From assembly GCA_031275145.1 (NCBI GenBank), contig JAISPE010000089.1, positions 1 to 8,020 on the forward strand: 8,020 nt of DNA. The letters run 5' to 3'. The position numbers and the translations under genes are program-made. The stretch comes from Prevotellaceae bacterium (lineage in GTDB: Bacteria; Bacteroidota; Bacteroidia; Bacteroidales; UBA932). Below are positions 1-6,775 of the stretch, in pieces. Position 1 is the stretch's first letter. Every line of letters begins with the position of its first letter. Under the pieces are notes generated by a model that did not search any database, was not told the DNA's origin, and saw nothing but the letters and a program-made list of their open reading frames with translations.

Positions 1-58
1 AAAAATTGCGATTTAAAAAAAAAGCTTTAATTTTGCCACGTCTATTGGAATACTTTGA
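1..58 (+). other. Intercistronic stretch upstream of rnfD, possibly the last codons of rnfC
   Basis: Given the usual order rnfB-C-D-G-E-A, rnfC should end here or just before. One frame stops at 14-16 (preceding residues KIAI) and another at 28-30 (preceding residues KNCDLKKKL). Either could be the end of RnfC, and the sequence does not decide between them. The stretch is A-rich, and I see no promoter or Shine-Dalgarno site before the rnfD ATG at 59. Confidence 0.3.
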
Positions 59-1048
59 ATGGAAAAGAAATTGGTAATATCTCCGTCGCCTCACATTCAT
101 GACAGCGTGACGACGCGACGTTTAATGAGAGACGTAATCATTGCGCTTATACCGGCTTTGGGAGTTTCGGTATATTTTTTCGGAATAAACGCTCTTTCGG
201 TTACTCTTGTATCGATAGGAGTATGTGTCTGTTTCGAATGGGTGTTACAAAAATACGTGCTGAAAATACAGCCGGCCGTATCCGACATGTCTGCGGCGCT
301 TACCGGTCTGTTGCTGGCAATGAATCTTCCTTCGGGAATACCTTTATATATAGTGGCGATCGGGGCTGCATTTGCGATAGGGGTGGCAAAAATCAGCTTC
401 GGAGGACTTGGAAGCAACCTGTTTAATCCCGCAATTGCAGGGCGTATATTCCTGCTGATTTCCTTTCCTGCCGCAATGACCTCGTGGCCTTCGCCGTCGG
501 CGGGATTTTTTGCGACGGATGCGGAAACGGGAGCTACTCCTCTCGGAATCATGGCGCACGGTCTGGCTGACGGGCTTTCTCCACAGCAAATAATGGCGGA
601 TCATGGATTTTCGTATTTTCAAATGCTGTTCGGGCAGATCGGAGGGTCGTTCGGCGAAGTGTCGGCGCTGGCTTTGCTTCTCGGATTTGCATATCTGCTG
701 ATCCGTAAAGTGATAACCTGGCATATTCCCGTAACGGTATTCCTGACTGTGGCGGTGTTTACCGGAATATTCTGGCTTATCGATCCGTCGAAAAATCCCG
801 ATCCGCTGTTTCATTTACTGACCGGCGGACTGATGCTTGGCGCGATTTTCATGGCGACGGATTATGTGACCTCTCCGATGCTCAAAAAGGGCGCGGTGAT
901 ATATGCCGCAGGAATAGGTCTTCTCACTTGCGTTATCCGCAAATGGGGTTCGTTTCCCGAAGGAATATCCTTTGCAATACTGATCATGAACGCGGCTGTT
1001 CCTTTGATCAATATGTATGTAAAACCCAAACGTTTCGGCGAAAAATAA
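59..1048 (+). CDS. rnfD: RnfD, ion-translocating oxidoreductase membrane subunit D
   Basis: RnfD is the large integral membrane flavoprotein of the Rnf complex, which couples electron flow between ferredoxin and NAD+ to Na+ or H+ movement; it is homologous to NqrB. The 329-aa product is highly hydrophobic with many membrane segments. It begins with the typical SPSPHIHD stretch (8-15) followed by a charged helix (RRLMRDVIIALIPA). Family landmarks are SDMSAALTGLLLAMNLP (75-91), FGGLGSNLFNPAIAGRIFL (114-132) and the TGATPLG motif (157-163). By family knowledge, T160 carries FMN attached through a phosphoester bond by the flavin transferase ApbE. The late segment FMATDYVTSP is also conserved. Length is close to that of other RnfD proteins (about 320-350 aa). 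The ATG at 59 fits the usual N-terminus. It is the first gene of the four-gene rnf block visible here, and rnfG follows after 23 bases. Confidence 0.97.
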   Translation: MEKKLVISPSPHIHDSVTTRRLMRDVIIALIPALGVSVYFFGINALSVTLVSIGVCVCFEWVLQKYVLKIQPAVSDMSAALTGLLLAMNLPSGIPLYIVAIGAAFAIGVAKISFGGLGSNLFNPAIAGRIFLLISFPAAMTSWPSPSAGFFATDAETGATPLGIMAHGLADGLSPQQIMADHGFSYFQMLFGQIGGSFGEVSALALLLGFAYLLIRKVITWHIPVTVFLTVAVFTGIFWLIDPSKNPDPLFHLLTGGLMLGAIFMATDYVTSPMLKKGAVIYAAGIGLLTCVIRKWGSFPEGISFAILIMNAAVPLINMYVKPKRFGEK

Positions 1049-1071
1049 TAACTGTTTTAATTGAAAAGAAA

Positions 1072-1689
1072 ATGGCAAAAGAATCGTCTTTTAAAAATAT
1101 GACACTTACTCTGCTGGTGATAACCTTTGTGTCATCGGCCGTACTTGCAGGCGTTTACGAACTTACGAAAGATGCAATAGACGCGGTACGCATCCGGAAA
1201 ATCAATCGGGGAATATCGGAGGTTTTACCGGCATTCGATAATAATCCGTCCGAGGATGTGTATAAAAAGTTTGTCGACGGCGACACTGTCTACGTCTATA
1301 TCGCAACCAAAGACAAAAAGTATGTCGGCGCTGCCATACAGACTTTTACCAACAACGGCTACGGCGGTAAATTCGTACTTTTAGTCGGATTCCTTGCCGA
1401 CGGTACAATCAACAATATTAATGTGATATCGCACAGCGAAACACCCGGTCTGGGCGATAAAATCGATCCTGCAAAACACGGTTTCAGTCTGCAATTTCAC
1501 GGTAAAAATCCTGAAACGTATAAGCTGACTGTGAAAAAGGAAAACGGCGACGTCGATGCTATCACTGCTTCAACAATCAGTTCCAAAGCTTTTTGCGATG
1601 CCGTTGCGCGGGCGTACGCCGTATACAGGGAAGACGTAATGAAAAAAGGAAAATGGAACGGCAATTCAGGCGCAACGCCTAAACAGTAA
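1072..1689 (+). CDS. rnfG: RnfG, FMN-binding electron transport subunit G
   Basis: RnfG (NqrC homologue) is anchored by one N-terminal helix (about residues 10-27) and exposes a flavin domain on the outer side of the membrane. It passes electrons between the membrane flavin and iron-sulfur centres of the Rnf complex. The 205-aa product shows the FMN-binding domain features GYGGKFVLLVGF (96-107), HSETPGLGDKI (121-131) and DAITASTISS (162-171). The last is the flavinylation site and fits the pattern DxxTxxT, so T168 is the predicted FMN-phosphoester residue. The open frame extends back to 928 inside rnfD, but the ATG at 1072 gives the standard N-terminus (MAKESSFK then the anchor). The stretch before it is an out-of-frame reading of rnfD. 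The C-terminal tail is Gly/Asn/Lys-rich and likely disordered. Confidence 0.95.
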   Translation: MAKESSFKNMTLTLLVITFVSSAVLAGVYELTKDAIDAVRIRKINRGISEVLPAFDNNPSEDVYKKFVDGDTVYVYIATKDKKYVGAAIQTFTNNGYGGKFVLLVGFLADGTINNINVISHSETPGLGDKIDPAKHGFSLQFHGKNPETYKLTVKKENGDVDAITASTISSKAFCDAVARAYAVYREDVMKKGKWNGNSGATPKQ

Positions 1690-1705
1690 CACAGTTAGCA
1701 AGATT

Positions 1706-2305
1706 ATGAAAGAAAGAATACAGATAATACTTAAAGGAATATTTAAAGAAAATCCCACGTTCGTACTTGTACTTGGAATGTGTCCTACTCTGGCGACAAC
1801 ATCGTCGGCAATCAACGGGCTGTCAATGGGACTGGCGACTTCGTTTGTGCTTATGCTCTCGAACATGACGATATCCACAGTCGGGAAAATGATACCCGAC
1901 AAAGTACGTATCCCGTCGTATATTGTGATTATTGCGGCATTTGTTACGGTAGTCGATTTGCTTATGGCCGGCTATCTTCCCGATATTCACAGCACTTTGG
2001 GAATTTTCATCCCGCTGATAGTCGTAAACTGCATAGTACTGGCCCGCGCGGAATCTTATGCGGCAAAGAACGGGGCGATAGATTCAATCTTCGACGGTTT
2101 GGGTATAGGGCTTGGATTCACTCTTGCCCTTACGTTTCTGGGTTTTGTCAGAGAACTTCTGGGAGCGTATTCCGTATTCGGATACAAGCTGGTGTCCGGC
2201 GACGGAATTATCCTGTTTATTCTTGCGCCCGGAGCGTTCTTCGCTCTGGCTTATCTGATGATTTTGTTTAATATGGTGAAAAAGAAATTTATTAAGGATA
2301 ATTGA
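1706..2305 (+). CDS. rnfE: RnfE, ion-translocating oxidoreductase membrane subunit E
   Basis: RnfE (NqrD homologue) is a six-helix membrane protein. It pairs with RnfA as an inverted-topology partner and forms part of the ion and electron path through the membrane. The 199-aa product opens with a short amphipathic segment, then ENPTFVLVLGMCPTLATT, and later PLIVVNCIVLARAESYA. C26 and C109 are the conserved cysteines that, by analogy with NqrD/NqrE structures, share an iron-sulfur centre with the two cysteines of RnfA. Glycine-rich helices (GLGIGLGFTLAL) and FVRELLGAYSVFG are family features. Length is normal. It starts 16 bases after rnfG, and its TGA stop at 2303-2305 is 2 bases from the rnfA ATG, which suggests translational coupling. 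Confidence 0.96.
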   Translation: MKERIQIILKGIFKENPTFVLVLGMCPTLATTSSAINGLSMGLATSFVLMLSNMTISTVGKMIPDKVRIPSYIVIIAAFVTVVDLLMAGYLPDIHSTLGIFIPLIVVNCIVLARAESYAAKNGAIDSIFDGLGIGLGFTLALTFLGFVRELLGAYSVFGYKLVSGDGIILFILAPGAFFALAYLMILFNMVKKKFIKDN

Positions 2306-2307
2306 CT

Positions 2308-2886
2308 ATGGAATATGTTTTAATCATAATTGCAGCGATTTTCGTAAACAATGTAGTGCTGGCGCAGTTTCTGGGGATATGTCCGTTTCTTGGGGTATCA
2401 AACAGGGTAGGCACTTCTCTCGGTATGGGCGGAGCGGTTATTTTTGTACTGACTTTATCGTCGATAGTAACATATCTGATACAGAACTATATTTTGTCGC
2501 CTCTGGAAATCGGATATATGCAAACTCTTACGTTTATTCTGGTGATAGCGGCGCTGGTGCAAATGGTCGAAATAATATTGAAGAAGGCAAGTCCTTCGCT
2601 GTATCAGGCTTTGGGAATATTTCTTCCCCTGATAACAACGAATTGCGCCGTTCTGGGAATAGCAATACTGTCAATTCAGAAAAATTATGACCTTGCACAG
2701 ACAACGGTATTCGCTCTGGCAAGCGGAATCGGATTTGCTCTGGCGCTGGTTCTGTTCGCCGGACTTCGCGAACAGCTCGATTTGACGTCCGACGTTCCAA
2801 AACAAATGAAAGGATACCCTATCGCTCTGATCGTGGCAGGTTTAATGGCAATGGCGTTCATGGGCTTCAGCGGAATAGTGAAATAG
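2308..2886 (+). CDS. rnfA: RnfA, ion-translocating oxidoreductase membrane subunit A
   Basis: RnfA (NqrE homologue) is the six-helix partner of RnfE. The 192-aa product begins MEYVLIIIAAIFVNNVVLAQ and then FLGICPFLGVS. C25 and C113 (TTNCAVLG) are the conserved iron-sulfur cysteines. E88 in the VEIILKK segment and the FAGLREQLD segment near the C-terminus are also family features. A TTG two codons upstream (2302) would overlap the end of rnfE by four bases, but the ATG at 2308 matches the family N-terminus MEY and is preferred. This is the last gene of the operon; no gene follows for 526 bases. The rnfB and rnfC subunits, which carry the ferredoxin-type clusters and the NAD/FMN site, are not in the window and should lie to the left. 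Confidence 0.96.
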   Translation: MEYVLIIIAAIFVNNVVLAQFLGICPFLGVSNRVGTSLGMGGAVIFVLTLSSIVTYLIQNYILSPLEIGYMQTLTFILVIAALVQMVEIILKKASPSLYQALGIFLPLITTNCAVLGIAILSIQKNYDLAQTTVFALASGIGFALALVLFAGLREQLDLTSDVPKQMKGYPIALIVAGLMAMAFMGFSGIVK

Positions 2887-2900
2887 TTCATGACAGCTGT

Positions 2901-3006
2901 AAATTTTCTCTTCGATAGCCGAAAATTTCTTCTTCGGTAGAAATTTTTTTTCTCTTCGATAGCCGAAAATTTTCTCTTCGGTAGAAATTTCTTTTCTCTT
3001 CGGTAG
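2901..3006. repeat. Alternating A/B tandem repeat downstream of rnfA
   Basis: Five degenerate units of 18-26 bases each begin AAATTT and contain a pyrimidine run then CTTCG. Two forms alternate. Form A ends TTCGATAGCCGA (2901-2922 and 2941-2966). Form B ends CTTCGGTAG (2923-2940, 2967-2984 and 2985-3006). A sixth partial start (AAATTTTG) lies at 3007. The A+B pair is therefore repeated at 40-44 bases, with length changes mainly in the T/C run. CCGAA of form A can pair with TTCGG of the following form B, so the array can fold into small hairpins. It is noncoding on the + strand. On the - strand it is open but gives low-complexity Lys/Arg/Phe-rich sequence, which I do not regard as a gene. Confidence 0.8.
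2922..2951 (+). terminator. Possible weak intrinsic terminator after rnfA, inside the repeat
   Basis: AAAATTTC (2922-2929) pairs with GAAATTTT (2940-2947) around a 10-base loop, and the T run continues to 2951. The position, 36 bases after the rnfA stop, is right for ending the rnf transcript. The stem is nearly all A-T and lies in a repeat with alternative foldings, so the assignment is tentative. Confidence 0.35.
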
Positions 3007-3031
3007 AAATTTTGTTCCCTTTTTTTGACAT

Positions 3032-3067
3032 AATTAACAGAATTTGCAAAATTAACAGATTTGTAAA
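3032..3067. repeat. Imperfect 18-base tandem pair
   Basis: Units 3032-3049 and 3050-3067 share AATTAACAGA followed by ATTTG-like and TTTG-like ends, differing by a one-base shift and one or two substitutions. The pair is also flanked by CATAATT (3029-3035) and AATTATG (3066-3072), a 7-base inverted match. Function is unknown. Confidence 0.5.
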
Positions 3068-3132
3068 TTATGAACTCTTGAGCCGCACTTTTTCGCCTGC
3101 GCAGGAATACCGCAATTATTTTATTTTTATTT

Positions 3133-3208
3133 ACCACAAAAGCACAAGGGGCACAAAGATTTCACAAAGAGCTTTGTGTAACCTTTGTGTCCCTTGTGCC
3201 TTTGTGGT
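3133..3208. repeat. Long inverted repeat with 37-base arms (CACAAAG-rich palindrome)
   Basis: The left arm 3133-3169 and right arm 3172-3208 are complementary at 33 of 37 positions around a 2-base centre. Each arm is itself built from spaced CACAAA/CACAAG words (starts at 3135, 3143, 3152 and 3163 on the left). Outside the arms, TTATTTTT and AAAAATAAA extend the pairing with a small bulge. No T run follows on either strand, so it does not look like a classical terminator. I recall similar CACAAAG-word palindromes from intergenic spacers of Bacteroidetes, but that is memory, not a search. It is most likely a dispersed palindromic element or MITE-like remnant. Confidence 0.75.
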
Positions 3209-3248
3209 AAAAATAAATTGGGAAGTAAAAAAGAAGAAAAATTGTGGT

Positions 3249-3280
3249 AAAAAGGAATTCTGTCAAAAAGGAATTTTGTC
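3249..3280. repeat. 16-base tandem duplication
   Basis: Two adjacent 16-base copies (3249-3264 and 3265-3280) of AAAAAGGAATTYTGTC differ at a single base (C versus T). The 12-base word TTGTGGTAAAAA just before and into the first copy (3242-3253) also occurs at the end of the long palindrome (3202-3213). The spacer therefore seems to have grown by local duplication. Confidence 0.65.
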
Positions 3281-3311
3281 GCACACCCGTTTTACGGCAG
3301 TTCGAATCATT

Positions 3312-3347
3312 CGTAAGTTCTTCATAAGAAGACTTTACGGATTTTTT
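3312..3347 (+). terminator. Intrinsic-terminator-like hairpin upstream of secA
   Basis: The 12-base arms 3312-3323 and 3328-3339 pair (five pairs, a 2x2 internal mismatch, five pairs) around an ATAA loop. Two bases after the stem comes a run of six T (3342-3347), and another T run follows at 3352-3357. This is the best terminator shape in the spacer. It lies only 24 bases before the secA -7 element, so it would insulate secA from upstream transcription. Confidence 0.6.
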
Positions 3348-3370
3348 AAGGTTTTTTAATAATTATCGCG

Positions 3371-3378
3371 TATATTTG
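3371..3378 (+). promoter_or_regulatory. Bacteroidetes-type -7 promoter element for secA
   Basis: TATATTTG matches the Bacteroidetes primary sigma factor -7 consensus TAnnTTTG exactly. Transcription would start near 3383-3386, giving a leader of about 30 bases before the secA ATG at 3413. The -33 element (consensus TTTG about 19-21 bases upstream) is poor: the region reads TTAAGGTTTTTT. Confidence rests on the -7 match and its position. Confidence 0.6.
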
Positions 3379-3412
3379 CAAAATTATTATTCGATTATAA
3401 AATGATATTTTT

Positions 3413-6400
3413 ATGAATTTTGTTAATTCTGTTTTAGCAAAGATTTTCGGTACGAAATCCGAAAAGGACTTAAAGTTTATAATGCCAAGAGTGGCTGTTA
3501 TCAATGAGATATATCCGGAAATTTCGAAACTGAGCAATGACGAACTTCGGGCGGCATCGCTGGCTCTGAAACAAAAAGTCCGGGATTATTATGCCGAAGA
3601 AGAACGGGAAATCGCCGAACTTAAAGCGCAAATGGAAAACCCCGACCTCAGCGTTAAAGATAAGGAGCAAATCTATACTGAGGTAGATAATCTTGTCGAA
3701 GAAGTTGATCACAAGATTGAAGAAATTTTGCAGGAAGTTTTGCCCGAAGCCTTTGCGATAGTAAAGAGTACGGCGCAGCGTTTCAAGGAAAACGAACAGC
3801 TTGTTGTGACTGCAACCGATTTCGACAGGCAGCTTGCCACAAAAAAAACAAACGTTGTCATCAAGGGCGACAAGGCTGTCTGGGCAAACAAATGGATGGC
3901 CGGAGGAAATCTAATCACCTGGGATATGTTACATTACGATGTACAGTTAGCCGGCGGGATAGTACTTAATTCTCCGAAACTGCAATACGAAAACACAACC
4001 GACGGAAAGAGAAAATTAATCGGCGCTATTGCCGAAATGGGTACGGGAGAAGGAAAAACCCTCGTAGCGACCTTGCCCGTTTTCCTTAATGCTTTGGCCG
4101 GCAAGGGTGTACATGTCGTGACTGTCAATACATACCTTTCGCAGCGCGACTCCGAATGGATGGGTCCGATATACGAATTTCATGGACTGTCAGTTGATTG
4201 CATCGATAAACACGAGCCACATTCTGCTGCAAGGCGTAACGCTTATGCCGCCGACATCACTTTCGGAACGAACAATGAATTCGGTTTCGATTATCTTCGT
4301 GACAATATGGTGTTTTCGCCCGACGAGCTTGTTCAGCGCAAACATCATTATGCAATAGTAGACGAGGTTGATTCCGTGCTGATTGACGACGCCCGTACTC
4401 CGCTTATCATCGCCGGTCCCGTACCCCGCGGCGACGACCAGATGTTTAACGAGTACAAGCCTTACGTAGAAAGACTGTATGCGGCTCAAAGAAACCTGAT
4501 TACTCAACTGTTGACGGAATCGAAAAAACTCATTGCCAATAATAAAACAGACGATGGAGGATTGCTTTTGTACCGTGCACACAAAGGATTGCCGAAATAC
4601 AAACCCATAATAAAGTTTTTGAGTGAACAGGGAATCAAATCACTGATGCAAAAGACCGAAAACATCTACATGCAGGATAACAGCCGTAACATGTTCAAGG
4701 TTACCGATGATCTGTTTTTTGTAATAGACGAAAAACAAAATTCCGTTGAACTCACAGACAAAGGCGTTGAATATATTTCGAAGATGGTTAACGATTCTTC
4801 GTTTTTCGTTATGCCCGACGTTGGCAGCGAAATTGCGAAAGTCGAAAAAAGCGACTTGCCTACTCAGGAAAAAGAATCGCTGAAAGATTCCGTACTCAGC
4901 GACTATTCGGTGAAATCGGAACGCCTGCACACTATCCACCAGTTGCTGAAAGCCTACACAATGTTCGAACGCGAAATCGAATACGTGGTGATGGATAACA
5001 AGGTGAAAATTGTCGATGAACAGACAGGCCGTATCCTTGAAGGACGCAGATATTCCGACGGTCTGCATCAGGCTATTGAAGCCAAGGAAAATGTCAAGAT
5101 TGAAGCGGCAACGCAGACTTTTGCCACGATCACTTTGCAGAATTATTTCCGTATGTACCACAAACTTGCGGGAATGACCGGTACTGCGGAAACCGAAGCA
5201 GGCGAGTTCTGGAAAATTTATTATCTGGATGTCATTGTTATTCCGACAAATAAACCCGTAATACGTATTGATTCTACCGATTTGATTTATAAGACCAAAA
5301 GAGAAAAATATAAGGCTGTCGTAGCTGAAATAGAAAAACTTAGCAGGGTAGATAAACGCCCCGTGCTGGTAGGTACGACGTCGGTGGAAATCTCGGAACT
5401 GTTGAGCAAAATGCTTAACATGAAAAATGTCAAACACAATGTCTTGAACGCCAAACAGCATCAGCGGGAAGCGGAGATTGTCGCCGAAGCGGGACAGGCC
5501 GGAACTGTCACTATCGCAACCAATATGGCCGGCCGCGGAACAGACATCAAACTCGGTAAAGGCGTCAAAGAAGCGGGAGGACTTGCAATTATCGGAACGG
5601 AACGCCACGAATCGCGCCGCGTCGACAGGCAGCTGCGGGGACGTTCGGGCCGTCAGGGTGATCCGGGAACATCGCAATTCTATGTGTCTCTGGAGGACAA
5701 TCTGATGCGTTTATTCGGATCGGAACGCATCGCGAAAGCAATGGATACATTCGGTATAAAGGAAGATGAAGTCATACAGTCGTCTATGATTTCGCGTCAG
5801 ATTGAAAAAGCGCAGCGTAAAGTCGAAGAAAACAATTTCGGTATCCGGAAACGTCTGCTTGAATATGACGATGTTATGAACTCTCAGCGGAAAGTGATAT
5901 ATTCGCGACGCAATCATGCTTTGCACGGCGAACGGGTTGATGTCGATTTGCTTAACATGATATCCGATTATTGTGAATCCTTGGTCGAACGCCTGACGGG
6001 TCTCAATTACGAATCTTTTTACATGGAGGTCATTAAAAACCTGAATATTCAGCCTCCGTTTAACGAAGAAGAATATGCGGAAATGAGCGGCACAGACATC
6101 GCCGAGGAACTCGCTTCGGTGGTCGAAGAAACTTATAATCGCCGCATAGACATGCTTTCGGAACGAGTATTTCCGTTAATCAAAAATGTCTATGAACATC
6201 AAAGAAATCTGTACGATAATATACAGATTCCCATAAGCGACGGACATAAGGTTTTAAATGTTTCCGTCAATCTAAAGGAAGCATACGAAACGAAAGGCCG
6301 GGCGCTTGGCAAATCTTACAGCAAGACTATAATGCTGGTAATGATCGACGAACACTGGAAAGAACATTTGCGCGAAATGGACGAGCTGAAACAGTCGGTA

Positions 6401-6748
6401 CAGAATGTCACTTTTGAGCAGAAAGACCCCCTGCTGATTTACAAGTTCGAATCGTATAACCTGTTCAAAAACATGCTCGACGACATAACTCACGAAATGA
6501 TTGGCATGTTGATGAAAGCGCAAATACCTCTCAGAAGCGAAGACGATGTGCGCCGAAGCGAACAGCGACGGACTGATATGAGCAAGATGCAAACCCGGCG
6601 CGACGATGTGGCTGCTTCGGGCGGATCATCTGACGAATCACGTTCCGTCACTCCCGTCAAAGTCGAAAAACGTCCGGGACGTAACGACATGTGTCCCTGT
6701 GGCAGCGGTAAAAAATACAAAAACTGTCACGGGAGAATGGAAAAATAA
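3413..6748 (+). CDS. secA: SecA, preprotein translocase motor ATPase
   Basis: SecA is the cytoplasmic ATPase that drives unfolded secretory proteins through SecYEG. The 1111-aa product is complete. Walker A is GTGEGKT (210-216), Walker B/DEVD is at 317-320, and IDDARTPLI is at 324-332. The preprotein-crosslinking region covers roughly 336-510. NBD2 (about 610-775) contains TNMAGRGTDI (703-712) and QLRGRSGRQGDPG (740-752). The helical scaffold and two-helix finger include HWKEHLREMDELKQS (981-995). The C-terminus CPCGSGKKYKNCH (C1094, C1096, C1105, H1106) is the zinc site that binds SecB and ribosomes. It is about 200 residues longer than the E. coli protein (901 aa). By eye the extra sequence is a charged helix at about 58-108, about 45 residues at 126-171 and about 60 residues at 345-425; such expansion is usual in Bacteroidetes. 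The NBD2 insert of E. coli SecA after GTDI is missing here. It has its own promoter and stands apart from the rnf operon. Confidence 0.98.
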   Translation: MNFVNSVLAKIFGTKSEKDLKFIMPRVAVINEIYPEISKLSNDELRAASLALKQKVRDYYAEEEREIAELKAQMENPDLSVKDKEQIYTEVDNLVEEVDHKIEEILQEVLPEAFAIVKSTAQRFKENEQLVVTATDFDRQLATKKTNVVIKGDKAVWANKWMAGGNLITWDMLHYDVQLAGGIVLNSPKLQYENTTDGKRKLIGAIAEMGTGEGKTLVATLPVFLNALAGKGVHVVTVNTYLSQRDSEWMGPIYEFHGLSVDCIDKHEPHSAARRNAYAADITFGTNNEFGFDYLRDNMVFSPDELVQRKHHYAIVDEVDSVLIDDARTPLIIAGPVPRGDDQMFNEYKPYVERLYAAQRNLITQLLTESKKLIANNKTDDGGLLLYRAHKGLPKYKPIIKFLSEQGIKSLMQKTENIYMQDNSRNMFKVTDDLFFVIDEKQNSVELTDKGVEYISKMVNDSSFFVMPDVGSEIAKVEKSDLPTQEKESLKDSVLSDYSVKSERLHTIHQLLKAYTMFEREIEYVVMDNKVKIVDEQTGRILEGRRYSDGLHQAIEAKENVKIEAATQTFATITLQNYFRMYHKLAGMTGTAETEAGEFWKIYYLDVIVIPTNKPVIRIDSTDLIYKTKREKYKAVVAEIEKLSRVDKRPVLVGTTSVEISELLSKMLNMKNVKHNVLNAKQHQREAEIVAEAGQAGTVTIATNMAGRGTDIKLGKGVKEAGGLAIIGTERHESRRVDRQLRGRSGRQGDPGTSQFYVSLEDNLMRLFGSERIAKAMDTFGIKEDEVIQSSMISRQIEKAQRKVEENNFGIRKRLLEYDDVMNSQRKVIYSRRNHALHGERVDVDLLNMISDYCESLVERLTGLNYESFYMEVIKNLNIQPPFNEEEYAEMSGTDIAEELASVVEETYNRRIDMLSERVFPLIKNVYEHQRNLYDNIQIPISDGHKVLNVSVNLKEAYETKGRALGKSYSKTIMLVMIDEHWKEHLREMDELKQSVQNVTFEQKDPLLIYKFESYNLFKNMLDDITHEMIGMLMKAQIPLRSEDDVRRSEQRRTDMSKMQTRRDDVAASGGSSDESRSVTPVKVEKRPGRNDMCPCGSGKKYKNCHGRMEK

Positions 6749-6775
6749 ATTTTATTTATCCAGCCGTTTAGTAAT

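Noticed and set aside
928..1071. In-frame extension of rnfG back to an ATG at 928
   Set aside because: It overlaps rnfD by 121 bases and translates to out-of-frame rnfD sequence; the ATG at 1072 gives the family N-terminus and membrane anchor.
2901..3006. CRISPR array
   Set aside because: Units are adjacent, degenerate and 18-26 bases long with no unique spacers, and no cas gene is present.
3024..3063. Promoter-like TTTGACA and TTTG words in the spacer
   Set aside because: No pairing of a -33 TTTG with a TAnnTTTG element has the right spacing here; the closest -7 form (CAGATTTG) is 28 bases from the nearest suitable TTTG.
2685..3137. 150-aa - strand ORF across the A/B repeat
   Set aside because: Its first half is a Lys/Arg/Phe-rich translation of the repeat and its second half is the antisense of rnfA.
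3012..3359. 115-aa + strand ORF in the rnfA-secA spacer
   Set aside because: It runs through the palindrome, the tandem repeats and the terminator-like hairpin, with low-complexity Lys/Phe-rich sequence and no family resemblance.
4640..5677. 345-aa - strand ORF inside secA
   Set aside because: It is an antisense shadow of an intact, conserved secA and has no recognisable domain.
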